DNA of 64,000 bases from Adineta steineri (lineage: Eukaryota > Rotifera > Eurotatoria > Adinetida > Adinetidae). Positions 20,681-30,847 of this stretch are shown piece after piece. The notes beneath the pieces are model-generated. The model searched no databases, was not told the origin of the DNA, and saw only the letters and a list, made by a program, of their open reading frames with translations. The stretch spans positions 124,001 to 188,000 of the forward strand of contig CAJNOI010000165.1 in NCBI GenBank assembly GCA_905250115.1, read 5' to 3'. The position numbers were made by a program, and so were the translations under genes. Positions within the stretch are counted from its first letter, which is position 1. Every line of letters starts with the position of its first letter.

Positions 20681-21973
20681 TTACCAGAAGAATTCAGTCG
20701 GATGTTCACTAATCAATGGTATTTCCTCATCCGATTCGCGATCGGTTCCGCCATTTCGATACAAAATCATGCCGATAAAAATTATCGGCAATGCACCAAG
20801 ACTAAATCCAATATCCCAGGCAGTCATATCGCCGACTCCAGCCCATCGATTTATTGCAGGAAAGATGAACCAGAATGCTGTTGATAGCAATGGCGCAATT
20901 GAACTGACTATTATAACCCAATTTGCAGATATATGATCAGTAAGAAATGTACTGACAATACTCGTCAGCAAACAAGAGACAATATATAACACTCCAGTGC
21001 CGCCAGCAGCTTGACATTTATTACCAGGCACATGGCTGACATTAAAAAGACATTTGAAACCATTGGAAAATGAGATCCACCATTGTTGTATACTTGTCGA
21101 TGTGCCAACATCGGGCACAATATCAAGCGGAAAACATAGAGCGATTAGTATGACCTGCATTGTTGTTTCAACAGCTTGAAAATAACTAACGGAATAACGA
21201 GTTATTTTCTCTTGTCGTGCTCGTGCATTTTCAGTAAATTTTACTTGTAATTGTTCTTGTATTATAGACTTGATAGCACTGGGTATACAACCAAGAATAT
21301 ATATAAATGGCCAATACCAACCGTGCTTTAATCCTGTGTCAGTAGTTCCATCATGCATTCGTTTAAAAGTTGGTACAAGACTAAATACAACGCCGATCAA
21401 TACAAAACCAACACTGACAAGATGTAACCAATGATATTTTTTTTTCAAAAGACATTTTGAAAATATAAATGTAAATGGAATTGTTGTTTGACTGAGTATT
21501 GCTGTAAGTGCTGGTGGCACACGACTACCATGCGAACTGAATGTGGTCAAAAAAGCATTGGCTGCATCGAATATACTGACAACAAACATGTATTTTATCC
21601 AGCGCCATTCACGCATCGCTGGAGTAATTTGCCCTTTGTAACCGAACCAACATGCTATGATACAGGCGAAAAGACCATATGAAAATGCAGTAAAGAATGT
21701 AACAAAATAGACGCCGGTTAGATCAGGAAAACTACCCAAAAATAGTGCTACACCAATTGTTTGACCAGTATTTAAGATAATACACAATAGAGAAAGTACA
21801 ATGGCTACAAGATGAAAATTGAAATGCCATCGATGACCAATAGTAAAACCGGGATGGCTGGTTAGCACTCTCCTTGAAAATATTGACGAACGTTTGCTGT
21901 TGATCATATTTGCAATGAAAAATTCTGCACTTTTTCTAAACGACCCTGTCTTTTTTTTTCGTTCTGCTAACAA
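20681..21973 (-). CDS. CRT-like (chloroquine-resistance-transporter family) DMT permease
   Basis: An intronless gene encodes 430 residues with about ten hydrophobic segments from residue 55 onward, a basic N-terminus and an acidic C-terminal tail (ESDEEIPLISEHP). Recognisable CRT-family features are ILSQTTIPFTFIFSKCLLKK before the fifth helix, the loop WWISFSNGFKCLFN with a second cysteine in GNKCQ, and LLTSIVSTFLTDHISANWV followed by IVSSIAPLLSTAFWFIFPAI. These correspond to PfCRT and plant/Dictyostelium CRT-like segments. The family exports amino acids, peptides or glutathione-type thiols from vacuoles, lysosomes or plastids. The di-acidic/leucine tail (EEIPLI) could be an endolysosomal sorting signal. 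The family is typical of protists and plants and rare in animals, so transfer is plausible. A degenerate duplicate lies just upstream. Confidence 0.82.
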   Translation of the reverse strand: MLAERKKKTGSFRKSAEFFIANMINSKRSSIFSRRVLTSHPGFTIGHRWHFNFHLVAIVLSLLCIILNTGQTIGVALFLGSFPDLTGVYFVTFFTAFSYGLFACIIACWFGYKGQITPAMREWRWIKYMFVVSIFDAANAFLTTFSSHGSRVPPALTAILSQTTIPFTFIFSKCLLKKKYHWLHLVSVGFVLIGVVFSLVPTFKRMHDGTTDTGLKHGWYWPFIYILGCIPSAIKSIIQEQLQVKFTENARARQEKITRYSVSYFQAVETTMQVILIALCFPLDIVPDVGTSTSIQQWWISFSNGFKCLFNVSHVPGNKCQAAGGTGVLYIVSCLLTSIVSTFLTDHISANWVIIVSSIAPLLSTAFWFIFPAINRWAGVGDMTAWDIGFSLGALPIIFIGMILYRNGGTDRESDEEIPLISEHPTEFFW

Positions 21974-22089
21974 TATTCTTATCTTATGGTGAAAAGTTGA
22001 TTTTATCTAGTAAGACAAAAGCAAAAAGAATATGCTCTAACGAAGTCAAACAAATAATATGTCAACTAATTGCTGGCTACAACATTCTA

Positions 22090-22220
22090 ACGACAGATAA
22101 GAAAGCAAAACAAAAACTATCGTGTATACTTGCCGATGTGCTAAAACTTGGCGCAAAATCAGACAGAAAACGTATAGCGATTATTATAAATTAAAATGTC
22201 GATTCAACAACTTGAGAGTG
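22090..22220 (-). pseudogene. Degenerate fragment of a second CRT-like gene
   Basis: The reverse strand reads VVEST, a stop, then IIIAIRFLSDFAPSFSTSAS, followed by more degenerate sequence with stops. This parallels AVETTM..VILIALCFPLDI.. and VPDVGTSTSIQ in the intact gene (residues about 264-290). The DNA match is plain at TGTATACTTG-CGATGTGC. The fragment sits about 150 bp upstream of the intact gene's ATG on the same strand, so a tandem copy once existed here and has decayed. Confidence 0.65.
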
Positions 22221-22260
22221 GGTTTCTTGTTTACATTAACTACACCCACACCCTCACCCA
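22213..22260. repeat. Short hairpin with C-rich telomere-like arm
   Basis: GAGAGTGGG faces CACCCACACCCTCACCC. The C arm contains two CCCACA-like units. It is another member of the dispersed set and overlaps the edge of the CRT pseudogene fragment. Confidence 0.45.
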
Positions 22261-23187
22261 ATGACAATCTTATCAGAAATATTTATTGATTTAGTTTTAA
22301 AACAAAAAATAAAACGATTTCTTTCTATGAACAAATTTTCTTTACTAAAATTTACAAAACAAAAGATTATGTTGGATTAATAATTGCATAATTTCTTGTT
22401 TGGATCAGATACATTCCATTGTTATTTGGCATTATTCAAGATTCATAACTGATGCATATATTAGCTTTTATTGGTTTTTCTTTTACGACTACATTAGATT
22501 CAGTTTTTAGTTGTTAAACTTATTGAAATTATATTTTATAAATAAGTTTTTAAAGAATAAATAATGGTTGTATATCAAATATCAATGAGATTAATTTTAT
22601 TGATAATAGATTAACCATGAAGAAGCTTATAGTTTGCTTTTTCATGATACAATACACAATTTTTCTATTTCATTCATTCATATGCTAATTTGTATTTTTT
22701 TAGAAATCAAATCTAGAAAAATCGATTATACGTGTTTTTTTTTATTATAGAATAGATGATTAGGACAAAAAGTGCAAGATTGAAATAGAAAAGAACAGAA
22801 AAAAATAGTAATAAAGAAATATATTTCATTGATAATTGAGAAAAAAAAGAACAGAAAAAAAGTCAGTATTGAAATATTATGATGTTGCTACCTATAAAAA
22901 ATAAAATAAAATATTGATAGTTGGTGACATCTATATTAAACGCCCAAATAAACTATAACACATATTATGAAAAGAAAAAAACATGTTCTAGTCAATTAAT
23001 ATATTTTTTTCAATTTATTCTTTGAAATTTCTTATTGAGTATTAATTACTAATTTATTTTTCGCTAGAATCAATATTAAAGAAAGGAAGATAGATTGTAG
23101 TGACATCAAAAATGTGTGACATTTATGTTTTTTTCCTTATTTATTGATCTTCCATATGAGTTCAGAGTATTAATTATTCTATATTAC
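22261..23187. other. AT-rich intergenic region
   Basis: This is very AT-rich with poly-A/T tracts. I see no gene. Confidence 0.4.
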
Positions 23188-24048
23188 TTAATTTTTAGTA
23201 TTTTTTATTACCTCATATTGTCGTTGAAATAGACGTTTGAGTGGAGTAGCATGTCGCTAAATAGATTAAATGACATTTTTTTAGATACGTATTCTTCGTT
23301 TGTTTTACGTACTTTTTTAGAACCATTAAGACATGGAGAAAATTTTGGAAAAGCTGCACATAATGCGGCTTTAAAATTTTGACAGCTGACATCAGTTTTT
23401 GGACGTTTTGAACATTCTTCATAACGAACTTTTAATGCGCTTAATAGATTACGACATTTATCTTCAGCTTGATGACTAACACAATAATCACCACGTAATT
23501 TAAGTTCGTTTGGATCAGATGGAATCTATTAAAAATTGAGAAATAGGAGAAGAAGATTAGAATTGAAGCATATAGATTAAATTTACCTGATACCAATTTG
23601 GATCATTACCTGATGATGTTGGTCTCGTAGTTGTTACTATCTTTACAAATAGAAGAATTTTATTAAAAAATAAATTCTATAATCAATACATACTTGACTA
23701 CCACCGCCACCAGATGAATAACAAAAAAGTTCTTTAGGCCATATAGTACAGAATTTACCTCTAACATCATCACAAGCTGATACCGGTGTTGCCATATCCC
23801 TACATTTACGAAGTAAATCTTCCATTTGTGATTTAATTCGAGTACATTCTTCAGCATTAGGTTCTTTGGCACATTTGTCACGCATAATACTTAAAGCATC
23901 TGATTGCTAAATAAGGAAATAATTATTACATTTAATTATGAGTTCATTAAATATCTATTTTAAAGTTTACTCGTAATTGAAATCTTCGACCATTGATTCC
24001 ATTGACAGATAGGAGACATATAATGAATAGTATGACTGTCGTAAACAT
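23188..24048 (-). CDS. Secreted cysteine-rich protein of unknown function
   Basis: Five exons (23971-24048, 23694-23906, 23587-23640, 23313-23525, 23188-23256), all phase 0, give 208 residues. Exon 1 is a signal peptide (MFTTVILFIICLLSVNG). The rest contains two Cys-rich helical segments with similar spacing: one around DKCAKEPNAEECTRIK..CRDM..ACDDVRGKFC, and one around DYCVSHQAEDKCRNLLS..YEECSKR..SCQNFKAALC. An internal duplication of a disulfide-bonded helical module is likely. They are joined by a Gly/Thr/Ser-rich linker. The last intron (23257-23312) could be retained, giving a different C-terminus, but GTACGT and TTTAG ends support splicing. I do not recognise the family. Confidence 0.7.
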
Positions 24049-24441
24049 TTTTGTCGTCAATATCAACTGACACTTGTTCGCTTTCAAGTGTATAAATAAG
24101 GTACTGATTACACACTTATAGACAAACTATTTTTTTTTCTCTTTTACGGTTATTTTTCTTCTATTTCTTTTCGTTCAGGCAACAACATACGCGATGACTG
24201 TACACGTTATTTCAATAAGGTGGGCGTTCTGATGTTATCGATATAATTGTAAATCTTTTTTTTTCCTCTTTACTCTATTAATAATGACGTAAACTTGTAC
24301 TTAAAAAAATTTACGATGTGAAGTGAAGAGAAAAAAAGAAAAAGAAAAGAAAAAAAAGGAAAAGTTTTTTTTATATTTAGATATGAGCTAAAATATATTC
24401 AATATTTTATTTCCATATAATATTTAATAAAAGAAATAAAC
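24049..24441. promoter_or_regulatory. Divergent promoter region
   Basis: This AT-rich DNA lies between the start of the secreted Cys-rich gene (-) and the PP6 regulatory subunit gene (+). It includes a purine-rich run near 24330-24362. No defined site can be named. Confidence 0.35.
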
Positions 24442-27400
24442 ATGTTTTGGGAATGTCATATCGTAGCATCATCTATTGATAAATTACTTGATCAATCATT
24501 AGATACAGTTAAATTACAAGATTTTCTTGATGAAAATGATTTAATCCAAGAATGTTTAACACAAAATAAACGTCTTATTGATTATCTTATTCAACCAAAT
24601 ATAATGACTGAATTAATTGATCATCTTATAAAATGTCCAACTGATGATAATTTTCGTAATGCACATGTTGTTAGCGAATTATTATCAGGTGATTTTCAAC
24701 GTATACAAGAAACTTTACTTGAAAAAAATCATTTGGATTTATTATATACATTTTTAACTTCAAATGAACAATCAACATTGAATCCAATTCTTGCATCTTA
24801 TTTTTCACGAATATTAATGACATTAATTATACGAAAACCGAATGAAATACTTGAATATTTAAAATCACGTGAAACTTTTCAAGAAGATTTTTTTCATCAT
24901 CTTGATACAACATCGATTATTGATGTCTTATATCGTTTAATTGCTGATTTTGGTGAACAACGTCCAGAAGTTATTAAATGGTATGAAGATATTAATATAA
25001 TTGATGGTCTTATTCAACAATTAATAACAACAGATTCATCATATGTTCAATCAAATATTATTAGTTTACTTAGTGAATTTTTACGTTTAGCTTTTGATTC
25101 TCATAATGGAATGGATAATGATAATCAAGGAAATACACATTTATCATCATCAAGTATGGAACATCTACTTTTTAGTGAAAATAGCAATGACGAAGGTTTG
25201 TATTTATGAGATTAAACTTATATAATATCACAGAAAACAAAACATTTCCATTTCCTATTTCTTCATAAAGTTCTTATTCATACAAATAATATATATTTTT
25301 TTATTTGATTATAGAATCATCAGTATCTAGTCCATTTTCACTCAATAATGAATACGTAAATAAATCATCGAATAATGAAACAAACGGAAAATTAACACCA
25401 TTAATACTTGCTCAACATATTTTATCGAAATCAAATTTGGAAAAATTGTTTGATGCAATGAGTAAGAAACCAACGCTTATTACAAATGGATGTGATTTTC
25501 TTATGACTGTTTTTGATTTACTTGGTCGATTTATGCCTGTACCATTATGCATTTCATTAATAGCAAATGATGAATCTTCTCCATCGTCTAAAGATGAAAA
25601 TGAACAAATGCAGGTATATTTTATCTATTTGATTATTTTTTTGAAAAATAAACAAAAAAATTCTATTTAAGATTAACGATGAAGGAGATACATTACCGGT
25701 GACAAAATCTAATGAAAATTTAACCAATAAAATGAATGAAAATGCTTTAAAAAATCTTCTTATATATGCCAAAGATCCTCTCGTTCGAATATATATAATA
25801 TTACTCGAAATAATTCCTTCTTATTTACCATCTTTTATTTCATTATTATCTAAACCTTCTGCACCATTAATATCATCATCAACAACATCACCATCTCATG
25901 ATAGTTCACAAACAGTCAAATATCAATTTATTAGTGAACCACTCGGTTCGTCCTTATTTTATATTCTATATATATGTGAAATATTTATTTATTTATTTTT
26001 AGGAACAATGCGTCTTAGTTTAATAAAATTTCTTTCCAAATTAATCCATATAATATCGAATGATTACACCGGTGATTATATCTATCAGATATTCAATTCC
26101 AATAATCTATTAAATATCTTAATCGATCTTTTTTATCATCATATTTATAATAATTTTCTACATACACAAGTATATCTGATTATTCGTCTTATTTTTCATA
26201 TAAATGCATTAGCTGTTAAACAATCGAATGATATTTGGACACGTACACCACTTTCCAATAAAATACAATTATTTAAATCAGGTAAAATTTTTTTGAATTA
26301 TTTTTCATGTTTCATGAAGTTTTTATTTTTTAGAGCTTCCTAATACTTCTTCATATCATTATACGAATCGTTCTTCATATAAATTATTTCAATCAATGTT
26401 AACATCATCCGAAGTTAATCTAATTGAACGTTTACTTGATCAATATGAATTAAATGTTGCATCGAGTAAATCAATATTAACAAGTTCATCATCGGATGAT
26501 GCAATATCATCGTCTTTACTACATACACGTTTTGTATCACCTAATTCAGGTCATAATGCGCAGATACTTCGTTGTTTACGTGAATATGCACCTGTATTTA
26601 ATAATTATTCATCATTTTTTAAAGTTAACGATCAACAACAAATTGATGAAAATACAAATATGCTTGAAATACGTTGGCAAACAGCACTTGATTATCTGAA
26701 TGAAGATGAAAAGAAATGGTCTGCAATGCATCATGATGAACGTGATAGTGCAAATAATTTTCGTATGAATTCATCAGCAAATATTATAGCACATATTCGA
26801 AATACAATCAATATGAATGAAAGTAGTGAAGCAAATCAACGACGACAAACATTTCATATGAGATCATTTGGTAGTAGTGGAGCACCATACATTGATGACG
26901 ATGATGATGATGAGGTAATTTTATTAAGTTAGATTTCGAGCCATTCATAGAATGGATTTAAAGTGCGTTCGATACATAAACTATCTTCGATTTTCAAGTA
27001 ATTCGAATCTGTAATTATTTGTTTTGGGTCGAATTATTCTTTGATGATCTATTTTTGAAACTGATTTTGTAAAACTTTAGCATAGACATGTTAATATTTA
27101 TCTTTTTAAATTTATTTAGGATGAGGTTGAACGTTTTGATATTGACGATGAAGTAATGAATAATGAACAAACATCGAGTGAACGAAAAGTAGCCAATATG
27201 AAAAAGGTAAAAATATACTAAATCAATATATCCTATGCATATACATTTTTATTTGTATTAAATTAGATTCCATTTGATGCACAATTTCCACCTGTATTTG
27301 ATGAACAAGCACTTTGGCATCAACAAGATGATGAAGACACATCAAAATCTCATAATAATAATACTGAAGATAATGATACTACGAAAATGAATTCAACTTC

Positions 27401-27590
27401 GACATTACCTGATCTATTTGAAAATTATCGAATGCAACAAGAAAAATCTGGATCATCAACAGAATCAAATTTTGAACAGCTCTGTTCTTTGCGAGCTAAT
27501 GATCATGGCAGTGATCCTGTTACTTTTCCCTTTCAGTCATCATCATCGACAGTTCGTGATGAAGTAGAAGAAGGACAAGATGAGTTTTAA
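24442..27590 (+). CDS. PPP6R: Protein phosphatase 6 regulatory subunit (SAPS family)
   Basis: Seven exons (24442-25195, 25315-25613, 25672-25945, 26003-26281, 26334-26914, 27120-27206, 27267-27590) splice in frame to 865 residues. The start MFWECHIVASSIDKLLDQ, then LQDFLDENDLIQECLTQNKR, LNPILASYFSRILMTLI and RKPNEILEYLK are diagnostic of the SAPS/SIT4-associated family. These proteins bind and direct the PP6 catalytic subunit. The N-terminal two thirds is an armadillo-like helical repeat. The C-terminus is acidic and low-complexity (DDDDDDE, SSSS) as in animal PPP6Rs. The intron at 26915-27119 is the longest at 205 bp. Which PPP6R paralogue it matches cannot be said. Confidence 0.93.
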
Positions 27591-28539
27591 ATATAGATGC
27601 AACATATTTAGCTAATACAAAGTATACGCACACAATTTATACGCTGTTGTCTACCGTCCCTAATGGTTCAATTTTTGTTCTTTCTTTCATGTCAATCTAT
27701 CTGACATTTTGCATTTTTTTTCTTATTGTGTCTTTACTTTGAGATATCATCAAATTGAAAATATCTTCAAATACAATTACGTATCTTATATATATATTTT
27801 TTCTTTTGTCAAAGATGTGTATAGTCTCTTGTAATAAGATGTACGTGTATATGTGTGTGTGTGTGTCTTTGTTCTATTTGTTCGTCATGATGTTTGTATA
27901 CAAAAAATGATCATTGTTTTTTGGTTTTTAGACCAGTGTACTACGAATAAAAAAGGGAAAAAGCAAAAAAACAAATAAACTGCGTAGTAGATAAAATATA
28001 TTAAAAGTAGCAAATAGGGGATATTGATATTGATAAAAATAACTAATATCGATTACGAGAAAATTGTACTTCTAAAAGAATCACTTATTCGTAATGTTAA
28101 GATAAAAATCTTATGAAACAGGAGATAAAGTTATAAGACCTTTGGATGGTGAATATGCATGAGAAATAATTTTGGACTAGATTTCAATCGACAATCTGCC
28201 ATTGATATTTTCTAAACGACACCACTTGAGACATTATTTCATCAAAAAAAATCCTTCGAAATGGGATTTAAACTATGTCAAGTTCTTTTCTGATCGCAAT
28301 CGATCTTTACCATTCAAAAAAAAATAGTAATTTATTTTTATCATGGCATCGCCAATACTTGTTTCGAATCGGTTAATTAAAACTTAGGCTTCTTGCAATG
28401 GCTGGATGATTTATTTTCAACTATCTATGATACAAAAAAGGTAATCTAAAATAATATTCATGATTAAACCTTTGTTACGCTCATAAATGTTTTAGAGTCA
28501 CATCGCATTTGGTAGTTAATATGTTTTGTTATTGACAAA
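27591..28539. other. Convergent intergenic region
   Basis: This holds the 3' UTR of the PP6 subunit gene with a TG microsatellite near 27849-27866, then spacer up to the stop of the beta-helix gene. I see no gene. Confidence 0.4.
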
Positions 28540-29730
28540 TTATCCTGCATTATTGAAGATACTTTGTAAATAAGCTTCTGTTGGAACCGGAACACGTGCA
28601 TCTATCCATGTTTTGTCGATATTGACTAATGAAGGATCTACAGTCCATTTTAATCCTGTAGCAGGCTGTTGTGAAGCTTGAGGAGTATAAGTAATAGTCG
28701 AACCAGATTGGTATGCCCAACGAGTAGAGCCAATTGACCCAAGAATAATCGAATTGATTGCAGTTGCGTTTGTTGCTGCACCATTCATTCCGTTCGGAGT
28801 AACATAACCGACAGAGTATCCATCTGCACCTGGAGGAACAGGATAACGTACACATGTAGCTTTACCACCAATAACCAGGGTACGAAGAAGATTATAACCA
28901 TTGGCAGCACCAACTTGAAGTGCTGCATTAGTACTTCCGAATACAACTGTATTTTCAAAAAGAATATCAGAGTATGCACTGTTTCCAGAGAACTGAAGCG
29001 TATCAGTATGTGCCTTCGAACCAGCTTCACGAAAAGATGGTGAAAAATAACATCCAAGAAAGCGGACACCACTAACTGGAGCTTGTAATGCGGTACGGAA
29101 TGATGCAGTATCTGCATTGTTATTGGCATCATATTTGAGAAAACCATCTGGAAGTACTATATTAATAAATTCAATATCCCATGAAGGTATACCATCGATT
29201 GTTTGACCGCCAAAAGTTGATAAAGGAGCCATATTAAACACAGAACTCTCTGTGCAATCTTGTGCAAGAAAACCTCGTTTGGTTCCGAACTGATTAACAC
29301 CAGTGAATTTAAAGCCACCAAAAGCAACTCCATAACAAGATTGAATTTTAATACTATCACTGAACGTACATGAACCCCAATCACCTAATGTTGTGATGAG
29401 AATCTTACGTGTTTGCCCTTTCTTACCAATGTTTTTAATGAAAGGTGTTGATCGAGCACCTGAACCATCGCCAACAACATTACCAGGTTGTACAAATACT
29501 ACAACACCTCGATTGACTTGTTCATCAGTAAAGCTATTTGCTGCGTCTTCAATTGCTTTTGCATTGAATGGAACGATTCTCTTATGAGCTGCATTAAATA
29601 AACGAGCTTCGGCAATTGTTGGTGTATTAGAAGGATAGTAATCAGCACTGGGACCATATATAACAGTGGAACTAAAAATCGTGGATATGAAACTCAAAAA
29701 TGACCAAACAAGAAATATAGGTTTCATCAT
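28540..29730 (-). CDS. Secreted right-handed beta-helix protein (pectate-lyase-like fold)
   Basis: One exon encodes 396 residues with a signal peptide (cleavage probably near residue 20-21). The rest is a run of short beta-strand/turn units such as GVVVFVQPGNVVGDG, IKIQSCYGVAFGGFKFTG, WDIEFINIVLPDGFL, VSGVRFLGCYFSPSF and YSDILFENTVVFGSTNAA. This layout is typical of right-handed parallel beta-helix proteins of the pectate lyase-like superfamily. HTDTLQF (241-247) resembles the central conserved strand of many such proteins, often next to the catalytic site. Polysaccharide binding or lysis outside the cell is likely, but no catalytic residues can be fixed. The lack of introns and the bacterial/fungal-like text suggest possible horizontal origin. 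Confidence 0.7.
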   Translation of the reverse strand: MMKPIFLVWSFLSFISTIFSSTVIYGPSADYYPSNTPTIAEARLFNAAHKRIVPFNAKAIEDAANSFTDEQVNRGVVVFVQPGNVVGDGSGARSTPFIKNIGKKGQTRKILITTLGDWGSCTFSDSIKIQSCYGVAFGGFKFTGVNQFGTKRGFLAQDCTESSVFNMAPLSTFGGQTIDGIPSWDIEFINIVLPDGFLKYDANNNADTASFRTALQAPVSGVRFLGCYFSPSFREAGSKAHTDTLQFSGNSAYSDILFENTVVFGSTNAALQVGAANGYNLLRTLVIGGKATCVRYPVPPGADGYSVGYVTPNGMNGAATNATAINSIILGSIGSTRWAYQSGSTITYTPQASQQPATGLKWTVDPSLVNIDKTWIDARVPVPTEAYLQSIFNNAG

Positions 29731-30263
29731 TTTTTTAATCTTTCTTCATAATAAATATTATCAATCATTGCTTTCTTTTATATAGGAAAAAAAAGTAATT
29801 GTTATTGTTCTTTCCAAATCACAATCAAATATTGGATTAGACATACTTTTAACGAGTACGATGAAATGTAATTTAAGTACATTTTTACGTATATTTTCGT
29901 TTCAGAAATATTTCTTTTCATTATCTTTCGTACCCGTGTTAGTAAGTTAGAAGTTTACTTATCTTTGGTTCTTATTTTTGACAAAAATAACTTTCACATT
30001 CTACATCCCCCGCAACTAATACCACGCATGTAATATTTAGCACCTGTATATTGAATTTATTGAAAATAATTTAATGTTTGTACCCATGCGGTCAAATACA
30101 GCGACTGCGTAGTAAAACATTTCGATTAATGAGTTTATACAGCTTGTATAGAATAAACAAATAATTGATATATCTTTGTATTCTTTTGAAATAAATGAAT
30201 ATATTTCACATGTTTTCTTTTTTTATTTTTTCAAAAAACAAACAAATAACAACAAAAGTTATT
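29731..30263. other. Intergenic region
   Basis: This AT-rich spacer lies between the beta-helix gene start and the NIFK stop. No feature is recognised. Confidence 0.35.
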
Positions 30264-30747
30264 TTATTTTTTCACACTTTTCTTTTTTATTATTTTATCA
30301 GATGATTTGATATTTTCCTTTTTTGAAACTTGAGATTTCACTTCTTCATTTTTCTTCTTTGATGATAATGATTTCTTGTCTTCATCACCTTTTTTTAGTG
30401 CTTCTAATGGAATAAAATCTGTTAATTCATATTTAATTCCAATAGAATTTAATTTGTCTTGTTGTTTTAATAATTTTTTAGCACGTCGTTGATTACTTTT
30501 TGTTATTTGTTCTTCGGATTTAACTCGATTATATAATGCACGTTTTTGTTTTGGTGTTTTAACACTGAATATTTTTTTCCAATTTTGAAATAATTTATCA
30601 GTATCGATTTTACTTCTATCCATAACACGTGATTTAATTAATGAACGAAACATTAAATAACCATTCATAGATTCCGATGCAATACGTGCAACATCTTCAT
30701 CTTCAAATTCAACATAAGCATAACCACGACTACCACCTGTTTTTTTT
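30264..30747 (-). CDS. NIFK: NIFK-like nucleolar RNA-binding protein, C-terminal part
   Basis: The frame runs out of the N gap and gives about 160 residues. First comes the second half of an RRM (KTGGSRGYAYVEFEDEDVAR, an RNP1-type motif, then SESMNGYLMFRSLIKSRVM). Then come DTDKLFQNWKK and a long Lys-rich tail with many KKK/SKK repeats ending in VKK. The RRM followed by the LF..W motif and a basic tail fits NIFK/Nop15, nucleolar proteins of large-subunit rRNA processing. The N-terminal half of the RRM and the start are lost in the gap at 30748. The poly-Lys codons at the gap edge are homopolymer A and may be partly artefactual. Confidence 0.78.
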
Positions 30748-30847
30748 NNNNNNNNNNNNNNNNNNNNNNNNNNNNNNNNNNNNNNNNNNNNNNNNNNNNN
30801 NNNNNNNNNNNNNNNNNNNNNNNNNNNNNNNNNNNNNNNNNNNNNNN
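30748..30847. other. 100-N assembly gap cutting two genes
   Basis: One hundred Ns are flanked on both sides by T homopolymers. The 3' end of BLTP3 and the 5' end of NIFK must both lie inside, so the true distance is certainly greater than 100 bp. Confidence 0.95.
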
